NCBI GenBank assembly: GCA_902801415.1
Contig: CADCIK010000001.1
Location: 118,297-182,296 of the forward strand
Direction: 5' to 3'
From: an uncultured Lachnospiraceae bacterium
GTDB taxonomy: Bacteria; Bacillota; Clostridia; Lachnospirales; Lachnospiraceae
DNA length: 64,000 bases
The notes under the pieces were generated by a model. It had not been told where the DNA came from and made no database searches. It worked only from the letters and a program-made list of their open reading frames with translations. The number at the start of each line of letters is the position of its first letter. Within the stretch, counting starts at the first letter, position 1. The position numbers and the translations under genes are program-made. This document shows, piece by piece, positions 32,723-41,117 of this stretch.

Positions 32723-33643
32723 TTATGCGATAGATCCTTTGAAGACAAGCGCAAGGTCTTCTGCGTAGAACTTCACGCCGGAGACTGCGTTCGTGTCGAT
32801 AGATACTCTGTCGTTTGCAACGCTGTGGTTTACACCGATCAAGCCGGTGTCATCGAAGGAATATCCGAAGACTGCGAGTTCTCCGTCTGCTGCGATGTAA
32901 GCGCCTTTGATGTTGTCAGAAACTGTCGCAACGGGAGCGCCCTGTGCAATTTCCTTGCTGATGATCATCGTTCCCATGCCGAGGAAGTTTTTCACGTACT
33001 GAAGCCCGAAAGCATCCTGGATAGAAATCTGTGCTGTTCCAAGGTAAGCAGCGGCATCCAGGGGATTAACGAAAAAGACTGTATTTCCGGACTCAATTTC
33101 GACATCCTCGAAGCCGTTTTCTATGGCTCCCCAGAGGTTCGCCAGTGCTGCCTGAAGCGTGGAGCCGGCTGTTGCCGTTCCGGTTCCGGCGTTGATTGTT
33201 GCGAAGAAGCCCTGCTTGATCTCTTTTCCGATCTCTGCGATCTGTTTAGCATCTGTCTCGTTAACAGCGTGATTGAAACCGTCAGCCTGGATCGCTTCGC
33301 CGGAAGTGCTCTTTCTATATTTTTTGAGGGCAATCTCAACAGTCTGAGCAAGCTTGCGCTGGAATTTCGTCAGGGGCACAACTTCACCCTCTCCGACCTG
33401 GTCGGGGCTGTTGACCTTTGTTGTTTTATAGATCTTGATTGTGGCGCCGCTGTCGAGCTTTCGCATCGTTGTGACGCCCAGAGCCTCTCTCAGCTTGCGG
33501 ACGGAATCGCGGAGTCCATAGGCCATATCGATGGAGATCTCAGGCGCGATGTCAGCGTTTGTGATTGTGTTGTTTTCAGGGGTTGTGACTTCGTTGTTAT
33601 TTTCGCCGTCAAAAATAAATGCTTTGTATTCGTATTTATTCAT
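32723..33643 (-). CDS. Major capsid protein
   Basis: 306 residues, HK97-like fold expected. It starts MNKYEYKAFIFDGENNNEVT and contains LAQTVEIALKKYRKSTSGEA and IISKEIAQGAPVATVSDNIK, in the style of SPP1/Lactococcus-type capsids with an N-terminal arm. It is preceded in the operon by the acidic scaffold and followed by a strong terminator. Confidence 0.87.
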   Translation of the reverse strand: MNKYEYKAFIFDGENNNEVTTPENNTITNADIAPEISIDMAYGLRDSVRKLREALGVTTMRKLDSGATIKIYKTTKVNSPDQVGEGEVVPLTKFQRKLAQTVEIALKKYRKSTSGEAIQADGFNHAVNETDAKQIAEIGKEIKQGFFATINAGTGTATAGSTLQAALANLWGAIENGFEDVEIESGNTVFFVNPLDAAAYLGTAQISIQDAFGLQYVKNFLGMGTMIISKEIAQGAPVATVSDNIKGAYIAADGELAVFGYSFDDTGLIGVNHSVANDRVSIDTNAVSGVKFYAEDLALVFKGSIA

Positions 33644-33719
33644 TGTATATACCTCTTTCTTTTTTGTTTAAAATAGTTACACTTTGCTAACTGATTAAAT
33701 ATGAAAAATATAAAAAATA

Positions 33720-34352
33720 TTATCTGAAAAGTTCCGGATGTGCCTTAATCATTTTCTGGCGTTCAGAACGGTCTGCAATTTTGAGAATGTCTGCGCGTGT
33801 GAGCGTTCCGGCGCCGCCTGCTTTCGGAGCCGGCTTTTTGAAGGTCTGTTTTGCCTCCTGTTTGAGCGCCGCTTTGTAGGACTTAATGAACGCCTTGACC
33901 GCTGTGTCCGTGTTCTCGGCGTCGTCCTTAACCAGGGCATCAATGATAATGTCATCGACTATGATCGACTCATCCTGCAGCATTCTGCGGGCCTCTCTCG
34001 CCATTTTGCCGCGGGCTTCTTTTGCCTCGAACGCGTCCAGTCTGTCCTGAAGATCTTTCAGCGCCTTTTTCTGCTTTTCGCTCTCTGACATTCTTGCCAG
34101 TTTCGCGGCTTCGTCTTCGTGCTGCTTGCTTTTTGCTTTTTCTCTTTTGAGTCTTTCGGCGATCATTTTATTGACTTCTGCCTGCGTGTATTTCTTTTCG
34201 CCGTCGTCTCCGTCTTCGTTTCCGTCGCCGTCGCCGTTGTCTTCTCCGTTTCCATCATCGTTTCCGCCGTCCCCGTCTCCCTCATCGAAGATCAGTGCGG
34301 CGTATGCGAATTTCGGATCTTTCAGTATTTCTTTTATTTTTCTAAGTTTCAT
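33720..34352 (-). CDS. Scaffolding protein (DUF4355/GP20-like)
   Basis: 210 residues. A Gly/Asp/Glu/Asn low-complexity acidic stretch (residues 24-50) is followed by a long charged coiled coil (AEVNKMIAERLKREKAKSKQ to EAREARRMLQ region) and a basic C-terminus (TLTRADILKIADRSERQKMI). This is the standard phage scaffold layout, with the C-terminus contacting the capsid protein encoded next. A nearby Prp-like protease may cleave it. Confidence 0.85.
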   Translation of the reverse strand: MKLRKIKEILKDPKFAYAALIFDEGDGDGGNDDGNGEDNGDGDGNEDGDDGEKKYTQAEVNKMIAERLKREKAKSKQHEDEAAKLARMSESEKQKKALKDLQDRLDAFEAKEARGKMAREARRMLQDESIIVDDIIIDALVKDDAENTDTAVKAFIKSYKAALKQEAKQTFKKPAPKAGGAGTLTRADILKIADRSERQKMIKAHPELFR

Positions 34353-34416
34353 TTTCCTGTTCCATCCTTTCCCGTTTATCGCCCGTCGGCGCGTTTGTGT
34401 AACCGTAGCTTTTCAC

Positions 34417-34468
34417 GTCCTCCACGTCTGGACAAACCGTAAGGTTTTAGGTCTCTCACGTCTGGACC
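34417..34468 (-). other. Pair of hairpins sharing a loop sequence upstream of the scaffold gene
   Basis: On the minus strand, GGTC / GACC (34450-34468) and GTCC / GGAC (34417-34433) each present CCAGACGTG in or at the loop. They lie just after a terminator and about 65 bases before the scaffold start, so they could be in the scaffold/capsid leader. Confidence 0.5.
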
Positions 34469-34472
34469 ATAT

Positions 34473-34494
34473 AAAAAACGCCGTTTCCGGCGTT
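34473..34494 (-). terminator. Terminator before the scaffold gene
   Basis: Minus-strand AACGCCG-GAAA-CGGCGTT followed by a U-rich tract. It directly follows the Prp-like gene stop. Confidence 0.8.
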
Positions 34495-34496
34495 TG

Positions 34497-34784
34497 TCAT
34501 ATCATATAAAGTTCAATTTCTCCGGGCCAGGCCTCCGCCTGTGCTTTGAGTATCATCAGAAGGGACATGATTATGTTGTCCCCGTCCTCATCCAGTCTGT
34601 CGGTATGGATCACCGCCAGGCCGCCCCGCTGCTCCATTGGCTCTGTAAGGTCTCCCTCAACAAATCCCAAATTGTCGGCAATAAGGCAGGCTGTTTGTAC
34701 CGCCGCAGAAACGGCGGCGCAGGTCTCTCTCTTTGCGTGTCCCTCAATTATCAGGTCGGCATCGTCCCAGTATACTCTAACCAT
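34497..34784 (-). CDS. Prp-like cysteine protease
   Basis: 95 residues. LIIEGHAKRETCAAVSAAVQ contains the catalytic His (GHA) and Cys (CAAVSA) of the Prp family, which in Firmicutes trims the N-terminus of ribosomal protein L27. Here it is a phage gene right before the scaffold and capsid genes, so a prohead protease role is likely. ATG at 34784 follows AAGG; upstream frames overlap the thioredoxin-like gene. The family call is good, the substrate inferred. Confidence 0.8.
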   Translation of the reverse strand: MVRVYWDDADLIIEGHAKRETCAAVSAAVQTACLIADNLGFVEGDLTEPMEQRGGLAVIHTDRLDEDGDNIIMSLLMILKAQAEAWPGEIELYMI

Positions 34785-35046
34785 GATACCTTCCCCCTTG
34801 AAGCCATCTGATAATACTTTCCGTGTCGAATGTTTTATAGGCAATCCCCGCCCGTTCATCATTCTCAATGAAGAGAATTGACGGCGCGCCTTTTATGTTG
34901 TGCCGTTTGACAAAATCCGGAGCGGCGCTCCCGTTTACTGTATAGCACTGTTCCGGGCATTTTTCCTTTACCGGCTCGAATACCGTCCGCCTTATATACC
35001 CGCAGCGCGGGCAGTTGGCTGTTGTTACAAGTATTATTTTCCTCAT
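34777..35046 (-). CDS. Thioredoxin/glutaredoxin-like protein
   Basis: 89 residues: IILVTTANCPRCGYIRRTVF has a CPRC redox motif, KGAPSILFIEND the cis-Pro loop, and the C-terminus is helical. It overlaps the Prp-like gene by eight bases. Such small redoxins occur in phage morphogenesis modules; it may also keep the Prp catalytic Cys reduced, which is speculation. Confidence 0.82.
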   Translation of the reverse strand: MRKIILVTTANCPRCGYIRRTVFEPVKEKCPEQCYTVNGSAAPDFVKRHNIKGAPSILFIENDERAGIAYKTFDTESIIRWLQGGRYHG

Positions 35047-36029
35047 CGAAAATCTCCCGCTATTTTCTGCGCCTCTTCCTTCGTTGTGCTGTGTCTTTCG
35101 ACATAGTCATCCATCCATTTATCCCAGTCGGATACATGCGGTTCAATCCGGCAGCGGCAGTACGGATGCATCGGAGGAAAATTGACGCCCGCCGTCGCTT
35201 CTGATAATTTGAACGGGCCGTGATCTTCCAGCGCCCGGCATATCTTACAAACTTTATCGTCGTTGTATGTACTGAACGTGTATTCTGTGAAGTCCTCCTT
35301 TATTGCTTCTTTCGAAGCTTCCGCGTGAACATGTGTGCCTTCGGTATAGATGATCCTGTGTGCGTCTTTACGGCTCACATTCTGCAGCCTGTCAGAAAGA
35401 TCTTTCGCCATTTTCTTGTAACTGTCCCCGCGGGCAATTCCCTGTGCAAAGTCAGTCTGCAGGTATTTGGCCATTTTGAGGCGGTCCGTTATCAGGTAAT
35501 CACGGACGCCCAGTGTTGTCGCATAATACGACATATCCGCCGCCGTAACCCTTCCGGGCCTGCTTGCGATCTCCGCCAGTCCTTTATGGAAGGCGCCGCC
35601 TCTGATATTCGTTCCGATCCTGGTTCGTTCTGATACCTTCGACAGGTGCGCCGTTATCAGCTGTTCGTCACGTGCCGCGCTCTCCATCGCTCTCAGTCTT
35701 ATTGACTCCTGTTCCGCTTCCAATCTGTTGAGCTTGTATATATTCTCCCTCTGTGGCGTCAGGTGTGCATATTCCGGGTGTGACTGTGCGAAACTCTCCC
35801 AGTTTTTCCATATCTGTTCCCGTTGTACCGGGTCCGCCGCTTCTAACAGCTTTCGGAATTCTATGACGCCGTTCTCCCCGTACTTTGCATAATACAGCGC
35901 TATCTCTCTTTCAAGCATCTGCGCATCTTGCAGATACAACTTTGCCAGGCGCTTCTTTATTTTTTCTTCATCTTTTTCTAAGGCCTTCAAGAGGTCTATC
36001 TGTCTTTTTATCCAGTATGTATCCGCCAT
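35043..36029 (-). CDS. Minor head protein (Mu F/SPP1 gp7 family)
   Basis: 328 residues. The C-terminal signature KVCKICRALEDHGPFKLSEA followed by FPPMHPYCRCRIEP is that of Mu gpF-like head morphogenesis proteins. The N-terminal half is helical (DIDLLKALEKDEEKIKKRL-type). It binds the portal during procapsid assembly and lies directly after the portal, as usual. Confidence 0.9.
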   Translation of the reverse strand: MADTYWIKRQIDLLKALEKDEEKIKKRLAKLYLQDAQMLEREIALYYAKYGENGVIEFRKLLEAADPVQREQIWKNWESFAQSHPEYAHLTPQRENIYKLNRLEAEQESIRLRAMESAARDEQLITAHLSKVSERTRIGTNIRGGAFHKGLAEIASRPGRVTAADMSYYATTLGVRDYLITDRLKMAKYLQTDFAQGIARGDSYKKMAKDLSDRLQNVSRKDAHRIIYTEGTHVHAEASKEAIKEDFTEYTFSTYNDDKVCKICRALEDHGPFKLSEATAGVNFPPMHPYCRCRIEPHVSDWDKWMDDYVERHSTTKEEAQKIAGDFR

Positions 36030-37323
36030 TATTCATCACCGCTTTCGTCGGATCCTCCGCGGTCCGTCTCGTAATCGGTCATGTATGCCGTCATATCCTG
36101 TTCTTTCTCGATCTGATCCAGTTCTTTGTCAACATCCGGGACGATTGAAAGGACCTGCAGCGCCGTTCTCTTTGATGTTATTCCGCTCATTGCGCCGGCC
36201 GTCTGCGCCTCGTCGAGTAAGTTTGCCGGAAGGTTCAGCGTGTATTTGACATCGATCTTTTGCCAGTCATCCGGTTCCAGGTCTCCCGCCGGGTTGGAAC
36301 ATATCAGCTTGTAAAGCTGTTTTATGCTCTTTGTCAGCCTGCGGTTGATCTTTCCGGCTAAATTCGTCATGGGCTGTAAGCGGTATTTCATCGCCTGTCC
36401 GGAGGCGGCATTAAAGTTGTCGTCGCTGATATTCACCACCATGGCAACCTGGAAGATCTCGCGTTCCAATCTGTTCAAAAGGTTCCCACTACATCAGACG
36501 CGTTCCGCCCTTTCAAGTTGATCACCCTGTTATTACGGATCCAGCGGAGGTTTTTCTCGTCTACGTCTGCGCCGAGGATTTTCAGGTAACAGTCGCTGAA
36601 CGCATCAATATCATTGGACTTGTTGCTCAGGGTCTGGTTGAAGTCGTCGATCAAATTGAGAACGCCCTCGAAGATACCCTTACGGACTATGCCCGTACTC
36701 AGCTCTACCGCCGGGACTCCGTCGAAGCCGTGTCTTTCCTCTCCCGTGAAAGTTATGCCGCCCGCCCAATCGAAGTATCTTATATTCCCTTCGCCATCGG
36801 AGACACTGCCGTGCCGTTTACGGTCTATGTCATAGTAGGTTCTGACAAAATACAAAGGCCTCTGACGGATTCCATCGTCAAAAATTAGGAAGCTCTCCTC
36901 GGGGTCAGTGCAGGCAATCTCGATGTTTCCGTATTCGTTTTCATACGCCATGATATAAGAACGGCCATAAATCAGCATCGAGTCAACGGCTGCCGCAAGC
37001 TGTTCGATCATTCCCACCTGGTCGTTGTAGTCCGTCACTCTTTCCGCCGTCCCGCTGTCATCACTGATCACCTGCTGCGGGATCCCCTGAACATATCCCG
37101 AGAAGGTGTCTGTGATATACGAAGCAAAATTCACCGCGAGGCGATGGTCGGGCTTCCAGGCCGGTTTCTTCGGCTGTCTGAAAATTTTGTACTTATTTTC
37201 ATAAGCATCCCGGAGCGGTCTGTATTTTCTGGCAACATATTCATCGTTTTTGCGTATGAATTTCGCCAGGTCCTCGCTTGTTAATTCCCGTCCGCGGGGA
37301 AATCTGAATATTTTCTTTTCCAT
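36029..37323 (-). pseudogene. Portal protein (SPP1 gp6 family), disrupted
   Basis: The first frame (37323-36475, 282 aa) carries the N-terminal and core parts (YRPLRDAYENKYKIFRQPKK, VNFASYITDTFSGYVQGIPQ) and stops after GRNASDVVGTF. The C-terminal part (LLNRLEREIFQVAMVVNISD to GGSDESGDE) continues in the -1 frame to 36029. Compared with intact portals about 15 residues seem to be missing at the junction, with a frame change, so a small deletion is likely. The second part could only start at TTG with no ribosome site. Without a repair the phage could not package DNA. Confidence 0.8.
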
Positions 37324-37350
37324 TTTCTCTTTCTCCTAATACCAAAGGTA

Positions 37351-38670
37351 TTACAGGCCGCCGGCCCAGTTCGTGCCGGTCTCCAATTCAAGGCCGTCCA
37401 CGACATGCATCCAGCCATATCGCAGCGCGTCGCATGCGTGATCATTTTCCTTTACGGGCTTCTCGACGCCGTGCTTTGCCGCCGTTGAGTCCCATACATA
37501 GCCGGATATTTCCTCAAGTAACATTTCGCAGTTTTTATCTATCTTTATCTCGCCGTTCCCCAGTCCGGAGCTTGTCTCACGGATCCCGTCGAGAACGGCG
37601 TTGTCTGCGTCTTCCGTTTCGAGGCCGTCTTCTTCCAATTGCACTTTGAAGGACGCGGCAGCGGGGTCCACGATAATGACATCCATTGTCATAAGATCAT
37701 CACCCAGCCAGTGAATAATATCTTCCGAATACTGGCGGTCCGTTTTCTGTCTCCCGGAGTCCCTGCCGCTGTGATAATATTCACGGCGGATATACCATGT
37801 ATTATCTCTCCCCAGGCTCCACAACAGCGCCGCCGTCGCGTTGCTTGTACCGTAGTCAACAGATACGAATGTTTTCGTCCAGAATGTTTTCCCGTGCTTC
37901 TTCCGGTATTCTTCCGCGATCCTTTCGGCATCTACCGTGTCGGCCTCGGTATCGATCATGTCATATATAAGACCGTCAGCCGCCACCCATTCGCCCAGGA
38001 TGTAACGGCGGAACCATGTACCGACGTACAAACGACGGTATCTGTCACGGATCTCTTTCGACAGGCTCGTGTTGTCGTCCATGGTAAAATGGAGATACAG
38101 CATCTGCTTTTCTTTGTGCTGGTCAATCCATTCTTTCTTGATCCAGTGCCCGCTATTGCCGGGGTTACAGTTCATCCATATTTTGGAATTTTCGACGGAA
38201 CAACGGCCAATTGCCTGTTCGACGAAGCTACGTGGCATCAGAACAACTTCATCCAGGAATATTCCGGCAAGTGTAATACCCTGTATGAGGTCCTGGCTTC
38301 GTTCGTCTCTGCCGCCGAATATATAGAATTCCGCGCTCTTTTTGCCTTTTTTGATGATCAGCAAATTATCAGCGCGTTTGTCCGTGATCTCATATCCGAG
38401 AGCGGGGAGCGCCTGTTTCATCGGTCCCAGCACGTTGCGTCTGAAAGATCCGATCGTTTTTCCGCACATTCCCAGTGTCTCGCCGTCGTGTGCCGTCAGC
38501 GCCCACATAACAAACGATATACACATGCATAGTGTTTTACCGCTTCGAATGGCGCCGTCTGCGATGATCCCGGAAGCGTTCTCCACCGGTGAACCCGGAA
38601 CCCACCAATCAAGCAGCTGCCTTTGACGTTTTGAGAACGGGGAGAAACGGAACTTATTCTTTTTCTTCAT
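37351..38670 (-). CDS. terL: Terminase large subunit
   Basis: 439 residues. N-terminal ATPase: Walker A GAIRSGKTLCM, Walker B IFLDEVVLM, and coupling region IWMNCNPGNSGHWIKKEW. C-terminal RNase H-like nuclease: VSVDYGTSNATAALLW with catalytic Asp, and IIVDPAAASFK. It belongs to the PBSX/Terminase_3 group, usually headful or cos-variable packaging. Its start overlaps the small subunit stop by 17 bases. Confidence 0.95.
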   Translation of the reverse strand: MKKKNKFRFSPFSKRQRQLLDWWVPGSPVENASGIIADGAIRSGKTLCMCISFVMWALTAHDGETLGMCGKTIGSFRRNVLGPMKQALPALGYEITDKRADNLLIIKKGKKSAEFYIFGGRDERSQDLIQGITLAGIFLDEVVLMPRSFVEQAIGRCSVENSKIWMNCNPGNSGHWIKKEWIDQHKEKQMLYLHFTMDDNTSLSKEIRDRYRRLYVGTWFRRYILGEWVAADGLIYDMIDTEADTVDAERIAEEYRKKHGKTFWTKTFVSVDYGTSNATAALLWSLGRDNTWYIRREYYHSGRDSGRQKTDRQYSEDIIHWLGDDLMTMDVIIVDPAAASFKVQLEEDGLETEDADNAVLDGIRETSSGLGNGEIKIDKNCEMLLEEISGYVWDSTAAKHGVEKPVKENDHACDALRYGWMHVVDGLELETGTNWAGGL

Positions 38671-39202
38671 TTTTTCCCTCTTCTTCCCAGTCCTGTCCGG
38701 CCGTTCCCATAAGCGCTGTCAGGAATGTATCTTCGTTTTCTTCGGCCTCTTCTTCGGCTTCTTCTGCCTTTATGACCTGCTTTTTCAGGGCTTCTTCTTT
38801 TGCCCTGTCAAGGTTCGCCGCTGCTGTTGCACGGTCTGTCTGCGCGTCCTGCTGCCTGTCGTCTCGTTCCGTGTTCGCGCTCTGTCCGCTGTATCTCGCA
38901 ACGTATTCAGCGGCTTTTACGGATCCGGCGAGAGCCTCTCTCACCATCGCCGCGTTAAGCGCTGTCTGCATATCCGGATCAAGTCCGAGGGCTTCGAGCT
39001 GTTCCCTCATGACGTCATCCGGAACCTTCATGGTTAATATTTGGTTTAAGACCTTCTTGAAGTCCGCTTTCTTTCGTCTGGCGGCGCCGCTTGCTTTGCC
39101 GCCCATTGTTGCAATTTTTCTTTGTTCTATGTTTGTTCGGCGGTTAAGCGGGATCAGGTTTTCCGGGTTCCCGCGGCCGCCGGATTTTCCGCCTTTGGCC
39201 AT
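38654..39202 (-). CDS. terS: Terminase small subunit (probable)
   Basis: 182 residues: basic, Gly-rich N-terminus (GGKSGGRGNPENLIPLNRRT, GGKASGAARRKKADFKKVLN), a helical middle and a very acidic C-terminus (EEAEEEAEENEDTFLTAL). Position immediately before terL with coding overlap supports the call. Confidence 0.78.
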   Translation of the reverse strand: MAKGGKSGGRGNPENLIPLNRRTNIEQRKIATMGGKASGAARRKKADFKKVLNQILTMKVPDDVMREQLEALGLDPDMQTALNAAMVREALAGSVKAAEYVARYSGQSANTERDDRQQDAQTDRATAAANLDRAKEEALKKQVIKAEEAEEEAEENEDTFLTALMGTAGQDWEEEGKNEEKE

Positions 39203-39239
39203 GTCAGCCGCCTCTCTTTCTATCTAATTTCTATGAATT

Positions 39240-39260
39240 AAAAAACAGCCTCGGGGGCTG
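39240..39260 (-). terminator. Terminator before the terminase genes
   Basis: Minus-strand CAGCC / GGCTG with loop CCCGA and six U. Confidence 0.7.
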
Positions 39261-39325
39261 GTTCGTTGTTTTCCTTGTTCTTTTCTTTTATTTCTTCTGC
39301 CGTTCGCCTGTCAGCTTTTCCGAAA

Positions 39326-39544
39326 CTATCTGTCTAATGAGATCCACATACCAGGCTTTTCCTCACACTCTTCAGATTTATATACTTTTAGCCAAACAAA
39401 GCATGACTCAAATCGTTTTTTAGCATGATCAGCAGAATATCCATGCACATAATACGTTGGACTCTTGTCATTTAAAGGTCTATAATCTGCTGTTATTTTA
39501 AAGAGTTTAATGTCAGGGTGTGACATGCTCACTTTTTCGAACAC
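39326..39544 (-). CDS. Hypothetical phage protein, 72 aa
   Basis: MFEKVSMSHPDIKLFKITAD to GMWISLDR; GTG at 39544 or ATG at 39526. Compact, with aromatic residues spread evenly (YYVHGYSADHAKKRFESCFV). The frame begins four bases after the previous stop. No family recognised. Confidence 0.65.
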   Translation of the reverse strand: MFEKVSMSHPDIKLFKITADYRPLNDKSPTYYVHGYSADHAKKRFESCFVWLKVYKSEECEEKPGMWISLDR

Positions 39545-39548
39545 CCTC

Positions 39549-39782
39549 TCATCCTTCCTTTTCGCATTCTGCCTGTATTTTCGCTATCAGTTCCTTCTTG
39601 AAGTCCCTGTGATCAACCAGCGCGGCTTCGTATGTTTCGATACATGCACGGGCCGTTCTAAAAGTCATTTCGTCTTCATATACGCCATTTTTAAGATCTT
39701 CAAGGATCCCCTCGATCTCCCTGATCTTTTCATTGATTGTCATTAAAACGTTGTAATACCTGCAGATATTCTTCGCGTTCAT
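39549..39782 (-). CDS. Hypothetical helical phage protein, 77 aa
   Basis: MNAKNICRYYNVLMTINEKI with AGGAGG 6 bases before ATG 39782. Almost entirely helical, with heptad-like spacing (IREIEGILEDLKNGVYEDEM). No family recognised. Confidence 0.72.
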   Translation of the reverse strand: MNAKNICRYYNVLMTINEKIREIEGILEDLKNGVYEDEMTFRTARACIETYEAALVDHRDFKKELIAKIQAECEKEG

Positions 39783-39819
39783 CTCTTTCCTCCTGTTCGC
39801 TTCGCTCACTCTTACAAAT

Positions 39820-39841
39820 AAAAAAACAGCCCTCAGGCCGT
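39820..39841 (-). terminator. Weak terminator overlapping the sigma-like gene stop
   Basis: Minus-strand ACGGCC / GGGCTGT-type stem with one mismatch, then seven U. The gene's TGA lies in the loop. Confidence 0.55.
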
Positions 39842-40723
39842 CTCTCTTTCTTCTTTCCTTTTTCTGTATCTCTCTCGGTCCTGTGCCCGTCTGCGCTCTT
39901 TTTCTGCTTCGCTCATTCTGTTCCAGCGCTCTTTGTTTCTTGCCCTTATTTCTGCCTTGTGCGTCTCGTAGTATTTACGGCTGTATGCTCTCTGTTTTTC
40001 CGGGTTGTTTTCGCGCCATTCGCGCATATAGTCCGGATGACGTTCCAGCCAGTCTTCTGTGTAGCCTTTCTGACCGGCGGCTTTTCTTTCGTAGTATTTT
40101 TTGAGCTCTCGCTCTTTTATCTCTTCCTTGTGGGCTTCGTAATACTTTCTGCTGTATTCTCTCCGTTTTGCCTTCTGGTCCTCGTCCATGGAGTGATACC
40201 GCTTATTCTGTGCCGCCTTTTGTTCCTCTTTATGCTCCTGGTAGTACTTCCGGCATCTCTCGTTGATCTCATCGCGACGTTCCTGGTAATACTGTCTCGC
40301 ATGCTCTCTCTCGCGGTCCATGTTCGCGGCCCGTCTCTCACGTATTCTTGTAAGGATCCTCTCGCGGTTTTTACGGTAATATTCTCTATACCGTGCCCGC
40401 TCCCTTGCAAAATATTCATCGTCGAAGGAAACAGTAACATCTGTGCAGTCCCTTGATAAGACTGCATCGGAGAGTTCACATTGTGACCATTGTCCGCGGC
40501 GGTGTTCTTCGCGAATGATCTCCTTGAAGCGGTTTGTAATGATCGCACGGGCAAGCGGCTTGTATCCATCGCCCGGCGCCGCCTGCAATTTTTCCAGACA
40601 TTTAAACAATACAAGGTGTGCTTCCTGGCGCAGGTCTTCGCGCTCCGTTTTTGCGTTACGGAATTTCAAGCATACACTATCAATTATTGGTTCTAATACC
40701 GGCATATAGTCTTCATACGTCAT
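39833..40723 (-). CDS. Sigma-70-region-2-like regulator fused to a repetitive Arg/Glu/Tyr helical tail
   Basis: 296 residues from ATG 40723, which overlaps the previous stop (ATGA). Residues 5-75 resemble sigma factor region 2 (MPVLEPIIDSVCLKFRNAKT, EREDLRQEAHLVLFKCLEKL, FKEIIREEHRRGQWS). The rest is a string of about seven imperfect units of the type YYxxHKEEIxxRxRK: YYRKNRERIL, YYQERRDEIN, YYQEHKEEQK, YYEAHKEEIK, YYETHKAEIR. It has no region 4, the DNA-binding half for -35 recognition. It may act on late transcription near the operon start; function inferred. Confidence 0.65.
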   Translation of the reverse strand: MTYEDYMPVLEPIIDSVCLKFRNAKTEREDLRQEAHLVLFKCLEKLQAAPGDGYKPLARAIITNRFKEIIREEHRRGQWSQCELSDAVLSRDCTDVTVSFDDEYFARERARYREYYRKNRERILTRIRERRAANMDREREHARQYYQERRDEINERCRKYYQEHKEEQKAAQNKRYHSMDEDQKAKRREYSRKYYEAHKEEIKERELKKYYERKAAGQKGYTEDWLERHPDYMREWRENNPEKQRAYSRKYYETHKAEIRARNKERWNRMSEAEKERRRAQDRERYRKRKEERETA

Positions 40724-41085
40724 TCGGCAGCGGCCTCTCTTTCTGCCGCTTTTCTGGCCCTTACCTTTTCGCGGTATTTTCTGTTTTGTTCGGCTTTTTG
40801 CGCTTTGTGTGTCTCGCGCCATTCTTTCGCTTTTTCCAGGTATTTTTCACGGTTCTCGGAATAGTACTTTCTGCCGTACTCCCTCGCCCTTTCGCGGTTC
40901 CGGTCTCTCCACTCGTTCAGATATTCCGGATGATCTTCACGCCATTTTCGGCCTTGTTCGTTGTTTCTGTCCCTGTATTCCTGATGCGTCGCGCGGTATT
41001 TAGCAGCATATCCCGGATGCGCCTCTCTCCATTTTCGGAAATATTCTCTTTTATTATTTTCCTTGCTTTTTCCATTATCTTCCAT
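40720..41085 (-). CDS. Repetitive basic helical phage protein, 121 aa
   Basis: Built almost wholly from the same kind of unit as the tail of the next gene: YFRKWREAHPGYAAKYRATH, GRKWREDHPEYLNEWRDRNR, YGRKYYSENREKYLEKAKEW. Lys/Arg/Glu/Tyr-rich, likely one long helix. It overlaps the sigma-like gene by four bases, so the two could work together or descend from one repeat array. No known function. Confidence 0.7.
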   Translation of the reverse strand: MEDNGKSKENNKREYFRKWREAHPGYAAKYRATHQEYRDRNNEQGRKWREDHPEYLNEWRDRNRERAREYGRKYYSENREKYLEKAKEWRETHKAQKAEQNRKYREKVRARKAAEREAAAE

Positions 41086-41117
41086 CTCTCTTTCCCTCCT
41101 TTTCTGCTTTGTGTTTT

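Noticed and set aside
36470-36490. Programmed frameshift in the portal gene
   Set aside because: The junction has no slippery heptamer that allows re-pairing, and conserved residues are missing, which fits deletion rather than recoding.
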